A stretch of DNA of 16,342 nt from positions 1 through 16,342 of the forward strand of contig NZ_DBDF01000217.1 in the NCBI RefSeq assembly GCF_002293435.1. Reading direction: 5' to 3'. Shown here piece by piece: positions 1 through 7,127 of the stretch (position 1 is its first letter; each line of letters starts with the position of its first letter). The translations under genes and the position numbers were made by a program. Source of the stretch: Bacteroides sp. UBA939 (lineage in GTDB: Bacteria; Bacteroidota; Bacteroidia; Bacteroidales; Bacteroidaceae). Below the pieces are notes generated by a model. The model was not told the origin of the DNA. It saw only the letters and a program-made list of their open reading frames with translations, and made no database searches.

Positions 1-30
1 GCGTCATCCGCGTTATCCGCGTCTAAAAAA
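1..30. repeat. Edge of a 9-nt-unit interspersed repeat
   Basis: Two adjacent 9-nt units, CATCCGCGT and TATCCGCGT (5-22), are followed by CTAAAAAA. The units resemble those in the inverted repeat at 3126-3208 (CATCCGCAG and variants), so this is probably the clipped end of another copy of the same dispersed family. It starts at or before the window edge and its full extent is unseen. Confidence 0.5.
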
Positions 31-63
31 TTGCTTTCATACAACTTCATACCTTATCAGAAA

Positions 64-75
64 TGAGTTAACTCA
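64..75. promoter_or_regulatory. 12-bp perfect palindrome upstream of ychF
   Basis: TGAGTTAACTCA reads identically on both strands. It lies 118 bp before the ychF start and about 80 bp before the candidate -7 box. It could be a dimeric regulator's site for ychF or for the unseen gene to the left. No known binding motif is recognised, and an AT-rich leader can hold such a palindrome by chance. Confidence 0.3.
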
Positions 76-98
76 AGATAGGCACAAATATAATTTTG

Positions 99-119
99 AT
101 GCAGTTACCCTGCATTTTT
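99..119 (+). terminator. Small terminator-like hairpin
   Basis: ATGCAG (99-104), loop TTACC, then CTGCAT (110-115) running into TTTTT (115-119). The 6-bp stem plus U-tract has the shape of an intrinsic terminator for a rightward transcript entering from outside the window. The stem is short, so it may be weak. Confidence 0.35.
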
Positions 120-152
120 ATAACTTGATATGGGAATCTAAATATTATCATG

Positions 153-160
153 TACATTTG
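153..160 (+). promoter_or_regulatory. Candidate -7 box for ychF
   Basis: TACATTTG fits the Bacteroides -7 consensus TAnnTTTG exactly and lies 32 bp before the ychF start codon. The nearest upstream TTG (125-127) is about 25 nt away, longer than the usual 19-21, so only the -7 half is convincing. Confidence 0.4.
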
Positions 161-192
161 CAAACAGAAAATAAGTAATAACTAAATAAAGA

Positions 193-1296
193 ATGGCATT
201 ACAATGTGGTATTGTCGGCCTACCCAACGTAGGCAAGTCGACGCTTTTCAACTGTTTGTCCAATGCGAAAGCACAGGCGGCAAACTTTCCTTTTTGTACA
301 ATAGAACCGAATGTAGGTGTTATCACCGTGCCCGATGAACGGCTGACAAAACTTGCCGAACTCGTACATCCGGGACGCATCGTGCCCACTACGGTAGAAA
401 TCGTAGACATTGCCGGACTGGTAAAAGGCGCAAGCAAAGGTGAAGGACTGGGCAACAAATTCCTCGCAAACATACGCGAAACGGACGCCATCATCCATGT
501 ATTGCGCTGCTTCGACGACGAAAACGTAACGCACGTGGACGGAAGTATCAATCCGGTACGCGACAAGGAAATCATTGACTACGAGTTACAGTTGAAAGAC
601 CTTGAAACCGTTGAAAGCCGTATTCAAAAGGTGTATAAACAGGCACAGACAGGAGGTGACAAAGTAGCCAAACTGGCTTACGACGTCCTGATGCAATACA
701 AGGCAACGTTGGAGCAAGGCAAAAGCGCACGCACCGTGCAGTTTGAAACCAAAGATGAACAAAAGGTTGCCAAGGAACTTTTCCTCCTGACCGGCAAACC
801 GGTGATGTACGTTTGCAACGTGGACGAGGCGAGTGCAGTAAGCGGCAATAAGTACGTAGACATGGTACGCGAAGCTGTGAAAGACGAGAATGCCGAAATC
901 CTGATTGTAGCCGCCAAGACCGAAGCGGATATTGCCGAGTTGGAAACGTATGAAGACCGCCAGATGTTCCTCGAAGAGGTAGGATTGGAAGAATCCGGAG
1001 TCAGCCGCCTAATCAAATCTGCTTATAATCTCCTGAATCTGGAAACCTTCATTACCGCCGGAGAAATGGAAGTGAAAGCATGGACATACCAGAAAGGCTG
1101 GAAAGCACCGCAATGCGCCGGAGTTATCCATACCGATTTTGAAAAGGGATTCATCCGCGCCGAAGTTATCAAGTATGAAGACTTCATTCAATATGGCAGT
1201 GAAGCTGCCGTACGCGAAGCCGGGAAACTGGGCGTGGAAGGTAAAGAATATGTGGTGCAGGATGGGGATATCATGCACTTCCGCTTCAATGTATAG
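193..1296 (+). CDS. ychF: Redox-regulated P-loop ATPase YchF (OLA1 family)
   Basis: A 367-residue protein of the Obg-related YchF/OLA1 family, a ribosome-associated nucleotidase that prefers ATP and is linked to translation and oxidative stress responses. The P-loop is GLPNVGKS at residues 9-16, the G3 region is DIAGL at 72-76 followed by the glycine- and lysine-rich KGASKGEGLG segment, and the G4 position reads NVDE at 209-212 instead of the GTPase NKxD. That change is the known hallmark of ATP preference in this family. The C-terminus fits the TGS domain, and length is typical. The start is the first ATG after an A-rich leader with a TACATTTG box. The gene ends 4 bp before the next start, so it is probably cotranscribed with the reductase gene. 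Identification is firm. Confidence 0.97.
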   Translation: MALQCGIVGLPNVGKSTLFNCLSNAKAQAANFPFCTIEPNVGVITVPDERLTKLAELVHPGRIVPTTVEIVDIAGLVKGASKGEGLGNKFLANIRETDAIIHVLRCFDDENVTHVDGSINPVRDKEIIDYELQLKDLETVESRIQKVYKQAQTGGDKVAKLAYDVLMQYKATLEQGKSARTVQFETKDEQKVAKELFLLTGKPVMYVCNVDEASAVSGNKYVDMVREAVKDENAEILIVAAKTEADIAELETYEDRQMFLEEVGLEESGVSRLIKSAYNLLNLETFITAGEMEVKAWTYQKGWKAPQCAGVIHTDFEKGFIRAEVIKYEDFIQYGSEAAVREAGKLGVEGKEYVVQDGDIMHFRFNV

Positions 1297-1300
1297 GAAA

Positions 1301-2209
1301 ATGAAATATCTCATAGTCGGCACAGGTGGCGTAGGAGGCTGTATCGCCGCTTTCCTTTCTCTTGCCGGAAAGGATGTGACTTGTATTGCCCGCGGTGAAC
1401 ACCTTACTGCCATACGTGAGCATGGACTGCATCTGCACTCCGACCTGAAAGGTGAACACACTCTGCCGGTAAAAGCATATACTGCCGAAGAATTCCAAGA
1501 CAAAGTCGACGTTATCTTCGTATGCGTCAAAGGTTACTCGGTGGACTCAATCACGGAGTTGATAAAACGCACCGCCCACAAGGATACTGTAGTCATTCCC
1601 ATCCTCAACGTATACGGCACAGGTCCCCGCATCCGGCGAACCGTTCCCGGAGTAACCGTACTGGACGGCTGTATTTACATCGTCGGCTTCATTTCGGGTA
1701 AAGGTGAAATTACCCAAATGGGCAAGATATTCCGCCTGGTTTACGGTGCGCACAAGGGCACAATCGTTCCTCAGGAGATATTGGAAGCAATACAAAGTGA
1801 TTTGCAGGAAAGCGGTATCAAAGCCGAGATATCTCCTGACATCAACCGGGATACTTTCATAAAGTGGTCTTTCATTTCCGCTATGGCTGTTACCGGAGCT
1901 TATTACGATGTCCCTATGGGCGAAGTACAAAAGCCCGGAGAGGTACGGGATACTTTCATCGGACTTTCGCGCGAAAGCGCCGCACTGGGCGCTAAACTTG
2001 GCATTGAGTTCGAAGAAGATGTAGTAGAGTATAATCTCAAAGTCATCGACAAACTCGCTCCTGAAAGTACCGCTTCCATGCAGAAAGATATGGCCAAAGG
2101 ACATGAGTCGGAAGTGAAAGGTTTACTTTTTGATATGATTGCTGCTGCCGAGGAACAGGGAATAGCTATTCCGACATACCGGATGGTGGCGGAGAAGTTC
2201 AAAGCTTAA
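1301..2209 (+). CDS. panE: Ketopantoate reductase family protein (PanE/ApbA)
   Basis: A 302-residue NADPH-dependent dehydrogenase; family members reduce 2-dehydropantoate to pantoate in coenzyme A synthesis. The dinucleotide-binding GxGxxG is GTGGVG at residues 7-12. Lys188 (FIKWSF) sits where the family has its catalytic lysine, and a STASM...HESEV region in the C-terminal domain matches the family's substrate-binding Ser/Glu segment. I chose the ATG at 1301 because it puts the Rossmann glycines at the expected distance and lies 4 bp after the ychF stop; the frame stays open upstream into ychF but that extension (from 1139) would overlap ychF heavily. The usual asparagines after the catalytic Lys are Ser and Ala here, so substrate may differ from ketopantoate. 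Family call is strong, exact substrate less so. Confidence 0.8.
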   Translation: MKYLIVGTGGVGGCIAAFLSLAGKDVTCIARGEHLTAIREHGLHLHSDLKGEHTLPVKAYTAEEFQDKVDVIFVCVKGYSVDSITELIKRTAHKDTVVIPILNVYGTGPRIRRTVPGVTVLDGCIYIVGFISGKGEITQMGKIFRLVYGAHKGTIVPQEILEAIQSDLQESGIKAEISPDINRDTFIKWSFISAMAVTGAYYDVPMGEVQKPGEVRDTFIGLSRESAALGAKLGIEFEEDVVEYNLKVIDKLAPESTASMQKDMAKGHESEVKGLLFDMIAAAEEQGIAIPTYRMVAEKFKA

Positions 2210-2229
2210 TAACCAATACAATTGAAGAT

Positions 2230-3057
2230 ATGTTTTCATTACTAACCATCAACTGGAACCCCGACCCCGAACTGTTCAACCTGTTCGGTCATGTGCCAGT
2301 CCGTTACTACGGTCTGTTGTGGGTCATTGGTATCGCCTGCTCCTATTTTGTAGTTCGCTACCAGTATAGAGATAAGAAAATCAGCGACGCTAAGTTCGAC
2401 CCGCTGTTTATCTATTGCTTCTTCGGTATCCTCGTCGGAGCCAGGTTGGGACACTGCCTGTTCTACCAACCGGAATATTATCTGCATCACTTCTGGGAAA
2501 TGATATTGCCTATACAATTCCCTCCCGGAGGCGGCTGGAAGTGGACAGGCTATGCCGGGCTTGCCAGTCACGGCGGCACCCTCGGATTAATCATCGCCCT
2601 CTGGCTGTACTGTCGCAAGGTGAAGATGCACTACCTGGATGTAGTAGACATGATAGCCGTATCAACACCCATCTGCGCCTGCTTCATCCGCCTTGCCAAT
2701 CTGATGAATTCTGAAATTATCGGTAAGCCCACGGACGTGCCCTGGGCGTTCGTATTTGAGAAGGTAGATATGCTGCCACGCCATCCGGCACAACTTTACG
2801 AAGCTATCGCCTACTTCATCTTCTTCCTCATTATGATTTTCCTGTATAAGAACTACAGCAAGAAACTGCGCCGCGGCTTCTTCTTCGGACTTTGCCTGAC
2901 GGAAATCTTCATATTCCGCTTCTTCATCGAGTTCCTCAAAGAGAACCAAGTGAACTTCGAGGACGGCATGACACTGAACATGGGACAATGGCTGAGTGTT
3001 CCGTTCGTGATAATTGGAGTGTATTTTATGTTCTTCTACGGGAAGAAGAAAGCATAA
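2230..3057 (+). CDS. lgt: Prolipoprotein diacylglyceryl transferase Lgt
   Basis: A 275-residue inner-membrane enzyme that moves diacylglycerol from phosphatidylglycerol to the lipobox cysteine of prelipoproteins, the first step of lipoprotein maturation. Several hydrophobic segments fit the seven-helix Lgt fold. Visible signatures are SHGG with His114, the NLMNSEIIGKPT segment corresponding to the Lgt signature, and RHPAQLYE at residues 184-191. Start is the ATG 20 bp after the reductase gene stop, suggesting the third gene of the ychF set. It is a housekeeping gene; the five lipoproteins encoded further right would depend on it, but adjacency here is probably coincidental. The gene faces the leftward regulator across an inverted repeat that probably ends both transcripts. 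Confidence 0.96.
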   Translation: MFSLLTINWNPDPELFNLFGHVPVRYYGLLWVIGIACSYFVVRYQYRDKKISDAKFDPLFIYCFFGILVGARLGHCLFYQPEYYLHHFWEMILPIQFPPGGGWKWTGYAGLASHGGTLGLIIALWLYCRKVKMHYLDVVDMIAVSTPICACFIRLANLMNSEIIGKPTDVPWAFVFEKVDMLPRHPAQLYEAIAYFIFFLIMIFLYKNYSKKLRRGFFFGLCLTEIFIFRFFIEFLKENQVNFEDGMTLNMGQWLSVPFVIIGVYFMFFYGKKKA

Positions 3058-3125
3058 GGATAGTCTATCTTATAAAGCAGCAAAAGACGCTTGAGGCGCT
3101 TGTAAGATGACGCACCAAAAAGACA

Positions 3126-3208
3126 TTTTTCATCCGCAGACTACGCAGATGACACAGATTAGAGTTTAACATGAGTTCGCCTAATCCGTGCCATCTGCGG
3201 ATGAAAAA
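3126..3208. repeat. Inverted repeat of 9-nt units at convergent junction
   Basis: The left arm (3126-3162) begins TTTTTCATCCGCAG and ends ATTAG. The right arm (3181-3208) reads CTAATCC...GGATGAAAAA and is its reverse complement, except that the left arm has one extra 9-nt unit. Read as 9-mers, the left arm is CATCCGCAG, ACTACGCAG, ATGACACAG; the right arm (reverse complement) is CATCCGCAG, ATGGCACGG. The arms end in A/T runs, so the folded RNA resembles a bidirectional terminator for lgt and the leftward gene. The right arm also encodes the last eight residues of the leftward gene. Related units occur at 5-22. Confidence 0.75.
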
Positions 3209-4728
3209 TAGTAAGCATGTTCCCGTTTCAAGATATCACTCAACGGCACTTCAAATATCTTAGCCTCAACCCACGCCACAAAGTCGAATCTACGCAATAT
3301 CTGGGTTTCATACTTATCTGCGTATAAGGATCGGACTTCCTCCGCCATGCCCTCCCATATCTCCGCTCTCTTTTTCCGGCTCTTATCCACAAAAGAATAA
3401 TTCAGGAACTTAAGCAAGAATGATTCTACTTTCAGATTATGCCCCCTATTCTTGGTCATCTCTCGCCTGATGGAGCGTATTTCGGACTGGATATAATCAA
3501 CATCACCCAATTCATAATGAATCATCACATTCACAATCCTAATGGTACGAAACAGTGGAAGAGAATACAAATGTCCTCTCCCAATAGTCGTACTCAAGCG
3601 TCTTCTTGCCTTTCTATATTCCCCATTTCCGAGATAGACAAGGGCTATATACAATGACATTTCTGCCTGTTGTTGTTCTTTCAGTAAAGGCATTTTGTCA
3701 ATCAGAGATGCTTGATGCTCCGTAATCCACAAACCGGCCTGCTCAAATTCTCCCCTATCTATATACGAAAATAGCCGGTAGATAAATATCACATACGCTA
3801 CGTTCAGCTGGAAACTGGAAGACGGCGAAGAGAGTTTGCCCAGCTTCTCAATGAAATAATTCATTCCTTCATAGTTGCGCATAATGCGAAGGCTCTCTAA
3901 CATACCTTCTACTGTCATCAGATAATATACCGGAGGATTATTCCAAAGATGGGTATTCTCCTCAAACAATTTATTCAGTTCCACGAATGAATTGAATGCC
4001 GCTTTGTAGTCGCCTACCGTTACAAAATAATTGGCTTGGAAAAGCTGGTGATTCTTCTTTATCTCAAAGTTCTCGACGCCCGCACTTGCCACAATACTTA
4101 TCTCGCTGGTCACCAAGTCATCCAACTTCTGAGTCTCCGCCAACGACCTCGAGTCTCCCCTATTCAACATACGATGCTTCAACAACTCATACAATGAAGA
4201 CTGTTCATTCAACTGACTGATACTTTTCAGCGTATTTTTCATTTTATACTGCTTATTCAGAAGCTTCTTTTCGTCCACTTCTTCAAAGTCCAGCGTCAGG
4301 AGATAGTTCAATTCCAACCTCTGCGCCACAAGCAATGCAAAATGGTTTTCATAGTAAACAGCCTTCTCTTTCACCTTTTTCAATACATGAAAGCATTCCT
4401 GATACATGGATTTCTCATACAAAACCCTGGCATGCAGCAAGTCATTGAATAGCAGATAATAGCTATCCTGTTCTGTCCGCAACTTCGTCAGTATTTCTAT
4501 CAGTAAGTCGAACAAATAGATAATCACGGTATTGAAAGAGGAGGTAGGCTTTGCTTTCAGGAAGCATTGTTTCAACTCTTCAGGGTCGCTAATTTTTTTA
4601 TCATCAATCAATCTGAAAAGGAATATATAGTCTTTTTCAGACTTATTGGATATATAGATAGAAAACTCTTTCTTCTCTTGCTTCGTAAGACTATTTATCA
4701 ATTGGATAAGTGATTCGGACTTTAGCAT
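3181..4728 (-). CDS. Helical regulator-like protein, RusR-like candidate
   Basis: A 515-residue soluble protein, strongly helical, rich in Leu, Glu and Lys, with segments resembling TPR-type helix pairs. I see no catalytic motif, no signal peptide in the chosen frame and no obvious helix-turn-helix. The start is ATG at 4726-4728 (MLKSESLIQL); the frame is open to a TTG at 4788, but that would add an unlikely hydrophobic leader. It is transcribed divergently from the ribokinase operon across a 298-bp gap, the classic place for a dedicated regulator. In B. thetaiotaomicron a gene called rusR sits beside the ribose locus; I recall this as the regulator but cannot confirm homology here. The C-terminal residues FSSADGTD are encoded by a dispersed inverted repeat, so the original stop was probably elsewhere. 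Confidence 0.7.
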   Translation of the reverse strand: MLKSESLIQLINSLTKQEKKEFSIYISNKSEKDYIFLFRLIDDKKISDPEELKQCFLKAKPTSSFNTVIIYLFDLLIEILTKLRTEQDSYYLLFNDLLHARVLYEKSMYQECFHVLKKVKEKAVYYENHFALLVAQRLELNYLLTLDFEEVDEKKLLNKQYKMKNTLKSISQLNEQSSLYELLKHRMLNRGDSRSLAETQKLDDLVTSEISIVASAGVENFEIKKNHQLFQANYFVTVGDYKAAFNSFVELNKLFEENTHLWNNPPVYYLMTVEGMLESLRIMRNYEGMNYFIEKLGKLSSPSSSFQLNVAYVIFIYRLFSYIDRGEFEQAGLWITEHQASLIDKMPLLKEQQQAEMSLYIALVYLGNGEYRKARRRLSTTIGRGHLYSLPLFRTIRIVNVMIHYELGDVDYIQSEIRSIRREMTKNRGHNLKVESFLLKFLNYSFVDKSRKKRAEIWEGMAEEVRSLYADKYETQILRRFDFVAWVEAKIFEVPLSDILKREHAYYFSSADGTD

Positions 4729-4757
4729 GGCATCAGCAGGTTTTTGAAATAACGAAA

Positions 4758-4788
4758 GCAAGGTAGGAATAAAAATGAAAGGAAACAA
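4758..4788 (-). promoter_or_regulatory. Weak promoter candidate for the leftward gene
   Basis: On the minus strand a TTG (complement of 4786-4788) is followed after 20 nt by TACCTTGC (complement of 4758-4765), a degenerate match to the Bacteroides TTTG/TAnnTTTG pair, about 30 nt before the ATG at 4728. If correct, the TTG that could extend the reading frame is part of the promoter and is not translated. Confidence 0.25.
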
Positions 4789-4889
4789 TCTTTTCGTGGA
4801 ATAACATAACCTTCGACGAGATTACAACTATTAAGATGCGACACATTTCATATATTTAATAAGCTATATATCAGCATATTATCTCTTAT

Positions 4890-4918
4890 GTAAATAGAAA
4901 TACATAGATTTACCGGTA
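4890..4918. promoter_or_regulatory. Candidate operator cluster in divergent region
   Basis: GTAAAT (4890-4895) and ATTTAC (4908-4913) form an inverted repeat with a 12-nt spacer, and an 8-bp palindrome TACCGGTA (4911-4918) overlaps its right half. The cluster ends about 20 bp upstream of the ribokinase promoter's TTTG box, where an activator would be expected. The whole divergent gap (4729-5026) is AT-rich and shows no other strong structure. Confidence 0.35.
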
Positions 4919-4938
4919 TTTAATCTGCGTTCTTTTTG

Positions 4939-4970
4939 TTTGCTTATGATTTATCTATCACATACTTTTG
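4939..4970 (+). promoter_or_regulatory. Bacteroides-type promoter of the ribokinase operon
   Basis: TTTG (4939-4942), a 20-nt spacer, then TACTTTTG (4963-4970) match both elements of the Bacteroides primary sigma factor consensus (TTTG near -33, TAnnTTTG near -7) with correct spacing. Transcription would begin around 4975-4980, leaving a leader of about 50 nt before the ATG at 5027. This is the best promoter in the window and probably drives the rightward locus. Confidence 0.75.
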
Positions 4971-5026
4971 GCATAGAAAAAGAAAGCACAGTCCCGAATT
5001 ATTAAATCTTAAACTAATTAATAGCC

Positions 5027-5935
5027 ATGAGCAAAAATATCATTGTAATAGGCAGTTGCAACACCGATATGGTCATCAAGACCGACCGCCTCCCTGTTCC
5101 CGGAGAGACAGTAATGGGCGGCAGTTTCATGATGAACCCCGGAGGCAAAGGAGCCAACCAGGCTGTAGCCGCTGCCCGGTTAAAAGGAAATGTGTACTTC
5201 ATCGCCAAGACCGGTAACGACCTGTTCGGCAAACGTTCCATAGAGCAATATGAAGACGAAGGTATCCACATTGATAATGTCTATTCAGACCCTATTCTCC
5301 CTTCCGGAGTAGCATTGATTATGGTGGACGTGAACGGAGAAAACAGTATCGCTGTCGCCTCCGGAGCCAATGGTTCATTGAGTCCCGAAGATATCCGGAA
5401 AGCGCAACCCGCCATTGAGAAAGGAGACATCCTGCTGATGCAACTGGAAATTCCTATAGAGACTGTGGAATATGCCGCCCAGATAGCAAGCGAGCAAGGT
5501 ATCAAGGTTATTCTGAATCCGGCACCCGCCCGTGCACTCTCTAACAAGCTACTGCAAAACCTGTATATGATTATCCCTAATGAAACGGAAGCCGAAATCC
5601 TCTCGGGAATTAAAGTAACCGATTGGGAAAGCGCCCGGAAAGCTGCGGATATCATCAGCGCCAAAGGAGTGGACATTGTCGTCATTACATTAGGCTCTAA
5701 AGGGGCTTTGATTAAGGAGAACAACGAATATCATGAAGTTTCCGTCCCCAAAGTGAAAGCGGTGGATACCACTGCAGCAGGAGACACTTTCTGCGGAGCC
5801 TTATGCGTTGCTTTATCCGAAGATATGAATGTGCCGGATGCCGTAAAGTTCGCCAATAAGTGTGCATCCATCACAGTGACCCGTATGGGAGCGCAATCCT
5901 CCCTGCCTTATCGCAAAGAAATAGATGTTTTATAA
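5027..5935 (+). CDS. rusK: Ribokinase (PfkB family)
   Basis: A 302-residue cytoplasmic kinase that phosphorylates D-ribose to ribose-5-phosphate with ATP. The N-terminal strand IGSCNTDMV is followed by PfkB signature 1, GGKGANQAVAAARL from residue 39, whose close match to E. coli RbsK argues for ribose over other sugars. Signature 2 is DTTAAGDTF at 247-255, with Asp253 as catalytic base. Length is normal for RbsK. The ATG at 5027 lies about 50 nt after a strong promoter match, making this the first gene of the operon; the permease gene follows 25 bp after its stop. In a rus-type locus it provides the final step that traps imported ribose. The B. theta locus as I recall it has two kinase genes; only one is seen here. 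The enzyme call is firm, the rus assignment rests on context. Confidence 0.93.
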   Translation: MSKNIIVIGSCNTDMVIKTDRLPVPGETVMGGSFMMNPGGKGANQAVAAARLKGNVYFIAKTGNDLFGKRSIEQYEDEGIHIDNVYSDPILPSGVALIMVDVNGENSIAVASGANGSLSPEDIRKAQPAIEKGDILLMQLEIPIETVEYAAQIASEQGIKVILNPAPARALSNKLLQNLYMIIPNETEAEILSGIKVTDWESARKAADIISAKGVDIVVITLGSKGALIKENNEYHEVSVPKVKAVDTTAAGDTFCGALCVALSEDMNVPDAVKFANKCASITVTRMGAQSSLPYRKEIDVL

Positions 5936-5960
5936 ATTATAACTTTAAAATCCAAATACC

Positions 5961-6965
5961 ATGTTTATTGTCAACAGTTATTTATTAGCCGTTATTTTCT
6001 GCGTCGTCACGATGCTTTGTTGGGGTTCGTGGGGCAATACGCAGAAGCTTGCCGGGAAGACCTGGCGTTACGAATTGTTCTACTGGGATTACGTTATCGG
6101 TATCCTTGTCTTCTCCCTTCTTTTAGGATTTACGCTGGGCAGTACGGGAGACACCGGACGCAGCTTTGTTGAAGACCTGAAACAAATCAGTATGGAGAAC
6201 TATGCAAGCGCTTTTGCAGGAGGAGTTATATTCAATTTATCCAATATCCTCTTGTCAGCTTCCGTCTCAATGGCCGGACTTACGGTAGCATTCCCCCTGG
6301 GAGTTGGCATAGCACTGGTATTAGGAGTTTTTGTCAACTACTTTGGTGAACCCAAAGGTGATGCGATGACTCTGTTCAGCGGCGTGGCGCTGGTGGTACT
6401 CGCCATCGTTTTCAATGCCATAGCTGCCGGAAAGATGAATAAGAAAGGAAGCAGTACAAACAAGAAAGGAATTATTATTGCCATTATTGCAGGCGTACTG
6501 ATGTCCTTCTTCTACCGGTTTGTTGCCGCTGCCATGGACTTAAATAACTTCGAGTCGCCTACTCCCTCAATGGCTACTCCGTATTCGGCATTCTTTATAT
6601 TCGCAATAGGTATCTTCATAAGCAATTTCGTGATCAACACCATCGTGATGAAGAAACCCTTCGCAGGTACTCCGGTAAGCTACAAAGAGTACTTCCAAGG
6701 CAAACTCAGCACGCACATGGTCGGAGTGTTGGGAGGAGTTATCTGGGGATTAGGTACGGCTCTGAGTTATATTGCAGCAGGTAAAGCCGGTGCGGCTATC
6801 TCGTATGCACTGGGACAGGGAGCGCCTATGATTGCCGCCTTGTGGGGCATATTCATCTGGAAAGAGTTCAAAGGTTCTTCCCGGACGGTAAATACCCTTT
6901 TGGCCTGTATGTTCGTTCTGTTTATATCCGGTTTAGGAGCAATTATCATCTCAGGAGCCAATTAA
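5961..6965 (+). CDS. rusT: GRP-family inner-membrane sugar permease (ribose)
   Basis: A 334-residue, strongly hydrophobic protein with about ten predicted membrane helices, including an N-terminal helix ending in the WGSWGNTQK segment typical of the glucose/ribose porter (RbsU/GRP) family within the drug/metabolite transporter superfamily. The polar loop near residues 155-168 (KMNKKGSSTNKK) separates two five-helix halves, and GALxxALGQGAP-like glycine-rich helices close the second half. It probably brings ribose across the inner membrane by proton symport. It starts 25 bp after the ribokinase stop, so coupling of uptake and phosphorylation is likely. No ATPase or periplasmic binding protein gene accompanies it, consistent with a secondary carrier. 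Ribose as substrate is inferred from neighbours. Confidence 0.85.
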   Translation: MFIVNSYLLAVIFCVVTMLCWGSWGNTQKLAGKTWRYELFYWDYVIGILVFSLLLGFTLGSTGDTGRSFVEDLKQISMENYASAFAGGVIFNLSNILLSASVSMAGLTVAFPLGVGIALVLGVFVNYFGEPKGDAMTLFSGVALVVLAIVFNAIAAGKMNKKGSSTNKKGIIIAIIAGVLMSFFYRFVAAAMDLNNFESPTPSMATPYSAFFIFAIGIFISNFVINTIVMKKPFAGTPVSYKEYFQGKLSTHMVGVLGGVIWGLGTALSYIAAGKAGAAISYALGQGAPMIAALWGIFIWKEFKGSSRTVNTLLACMFVLFISGLGAIIISGAN

Positions 6966-7127
6966 CCGGCTTCTAATCGTTCTCATAATTAATGCTTTCT
7001 TTTTCTACTTTTCATTGAGCGAAAGAAGAAATTGCCTGAACTAAGAAACTCTTTTGATTTTCCTTACTGAACAAAATTAAAACAGTTTCTAAATATACAT
7101 TTTTGTTCTACTAAAAAATTTTAATAC
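6966..7127 (+). other. Permease-susC gap with possible weak stem and start signals
   Basis: This 162-bp gap is the longest within the locus. TTTCTTTTTC (6996-7005) can pair imperfectly with GAAAGAAGAAA (7021-7031), which could trim or attenuate the transcript. TACATTTT (7096-7103) resembles a -7 box but has no TTTG at the right distance. A second promoter for the susC part is possible but not shown. Confidence 0.25.

Noticed and set aside
1139..1300. Longer form of the ketopantoate reductase gene
   Set aside because: The extra 54 residues come from the ychF coding region in another frame and precede a typical N-terminal Rossmann strand starting at 1301.
1009..1530. Long antisense open frame over ychF and the reductase gene
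   Set aside because: It is a shadow of two well-supported genes on the other strand, with no family features; similar antisense frames elsewhere in the window were dropped for the same reason.
4729..4788. N-terminal extension of the RusR-like protein starting at a TTG
   Set aside because: It would begin with a rare start codon, add a hydrophobic leader to a soluble protein, and overlap the weak promoter match; the ATG at 4728 is more natural.
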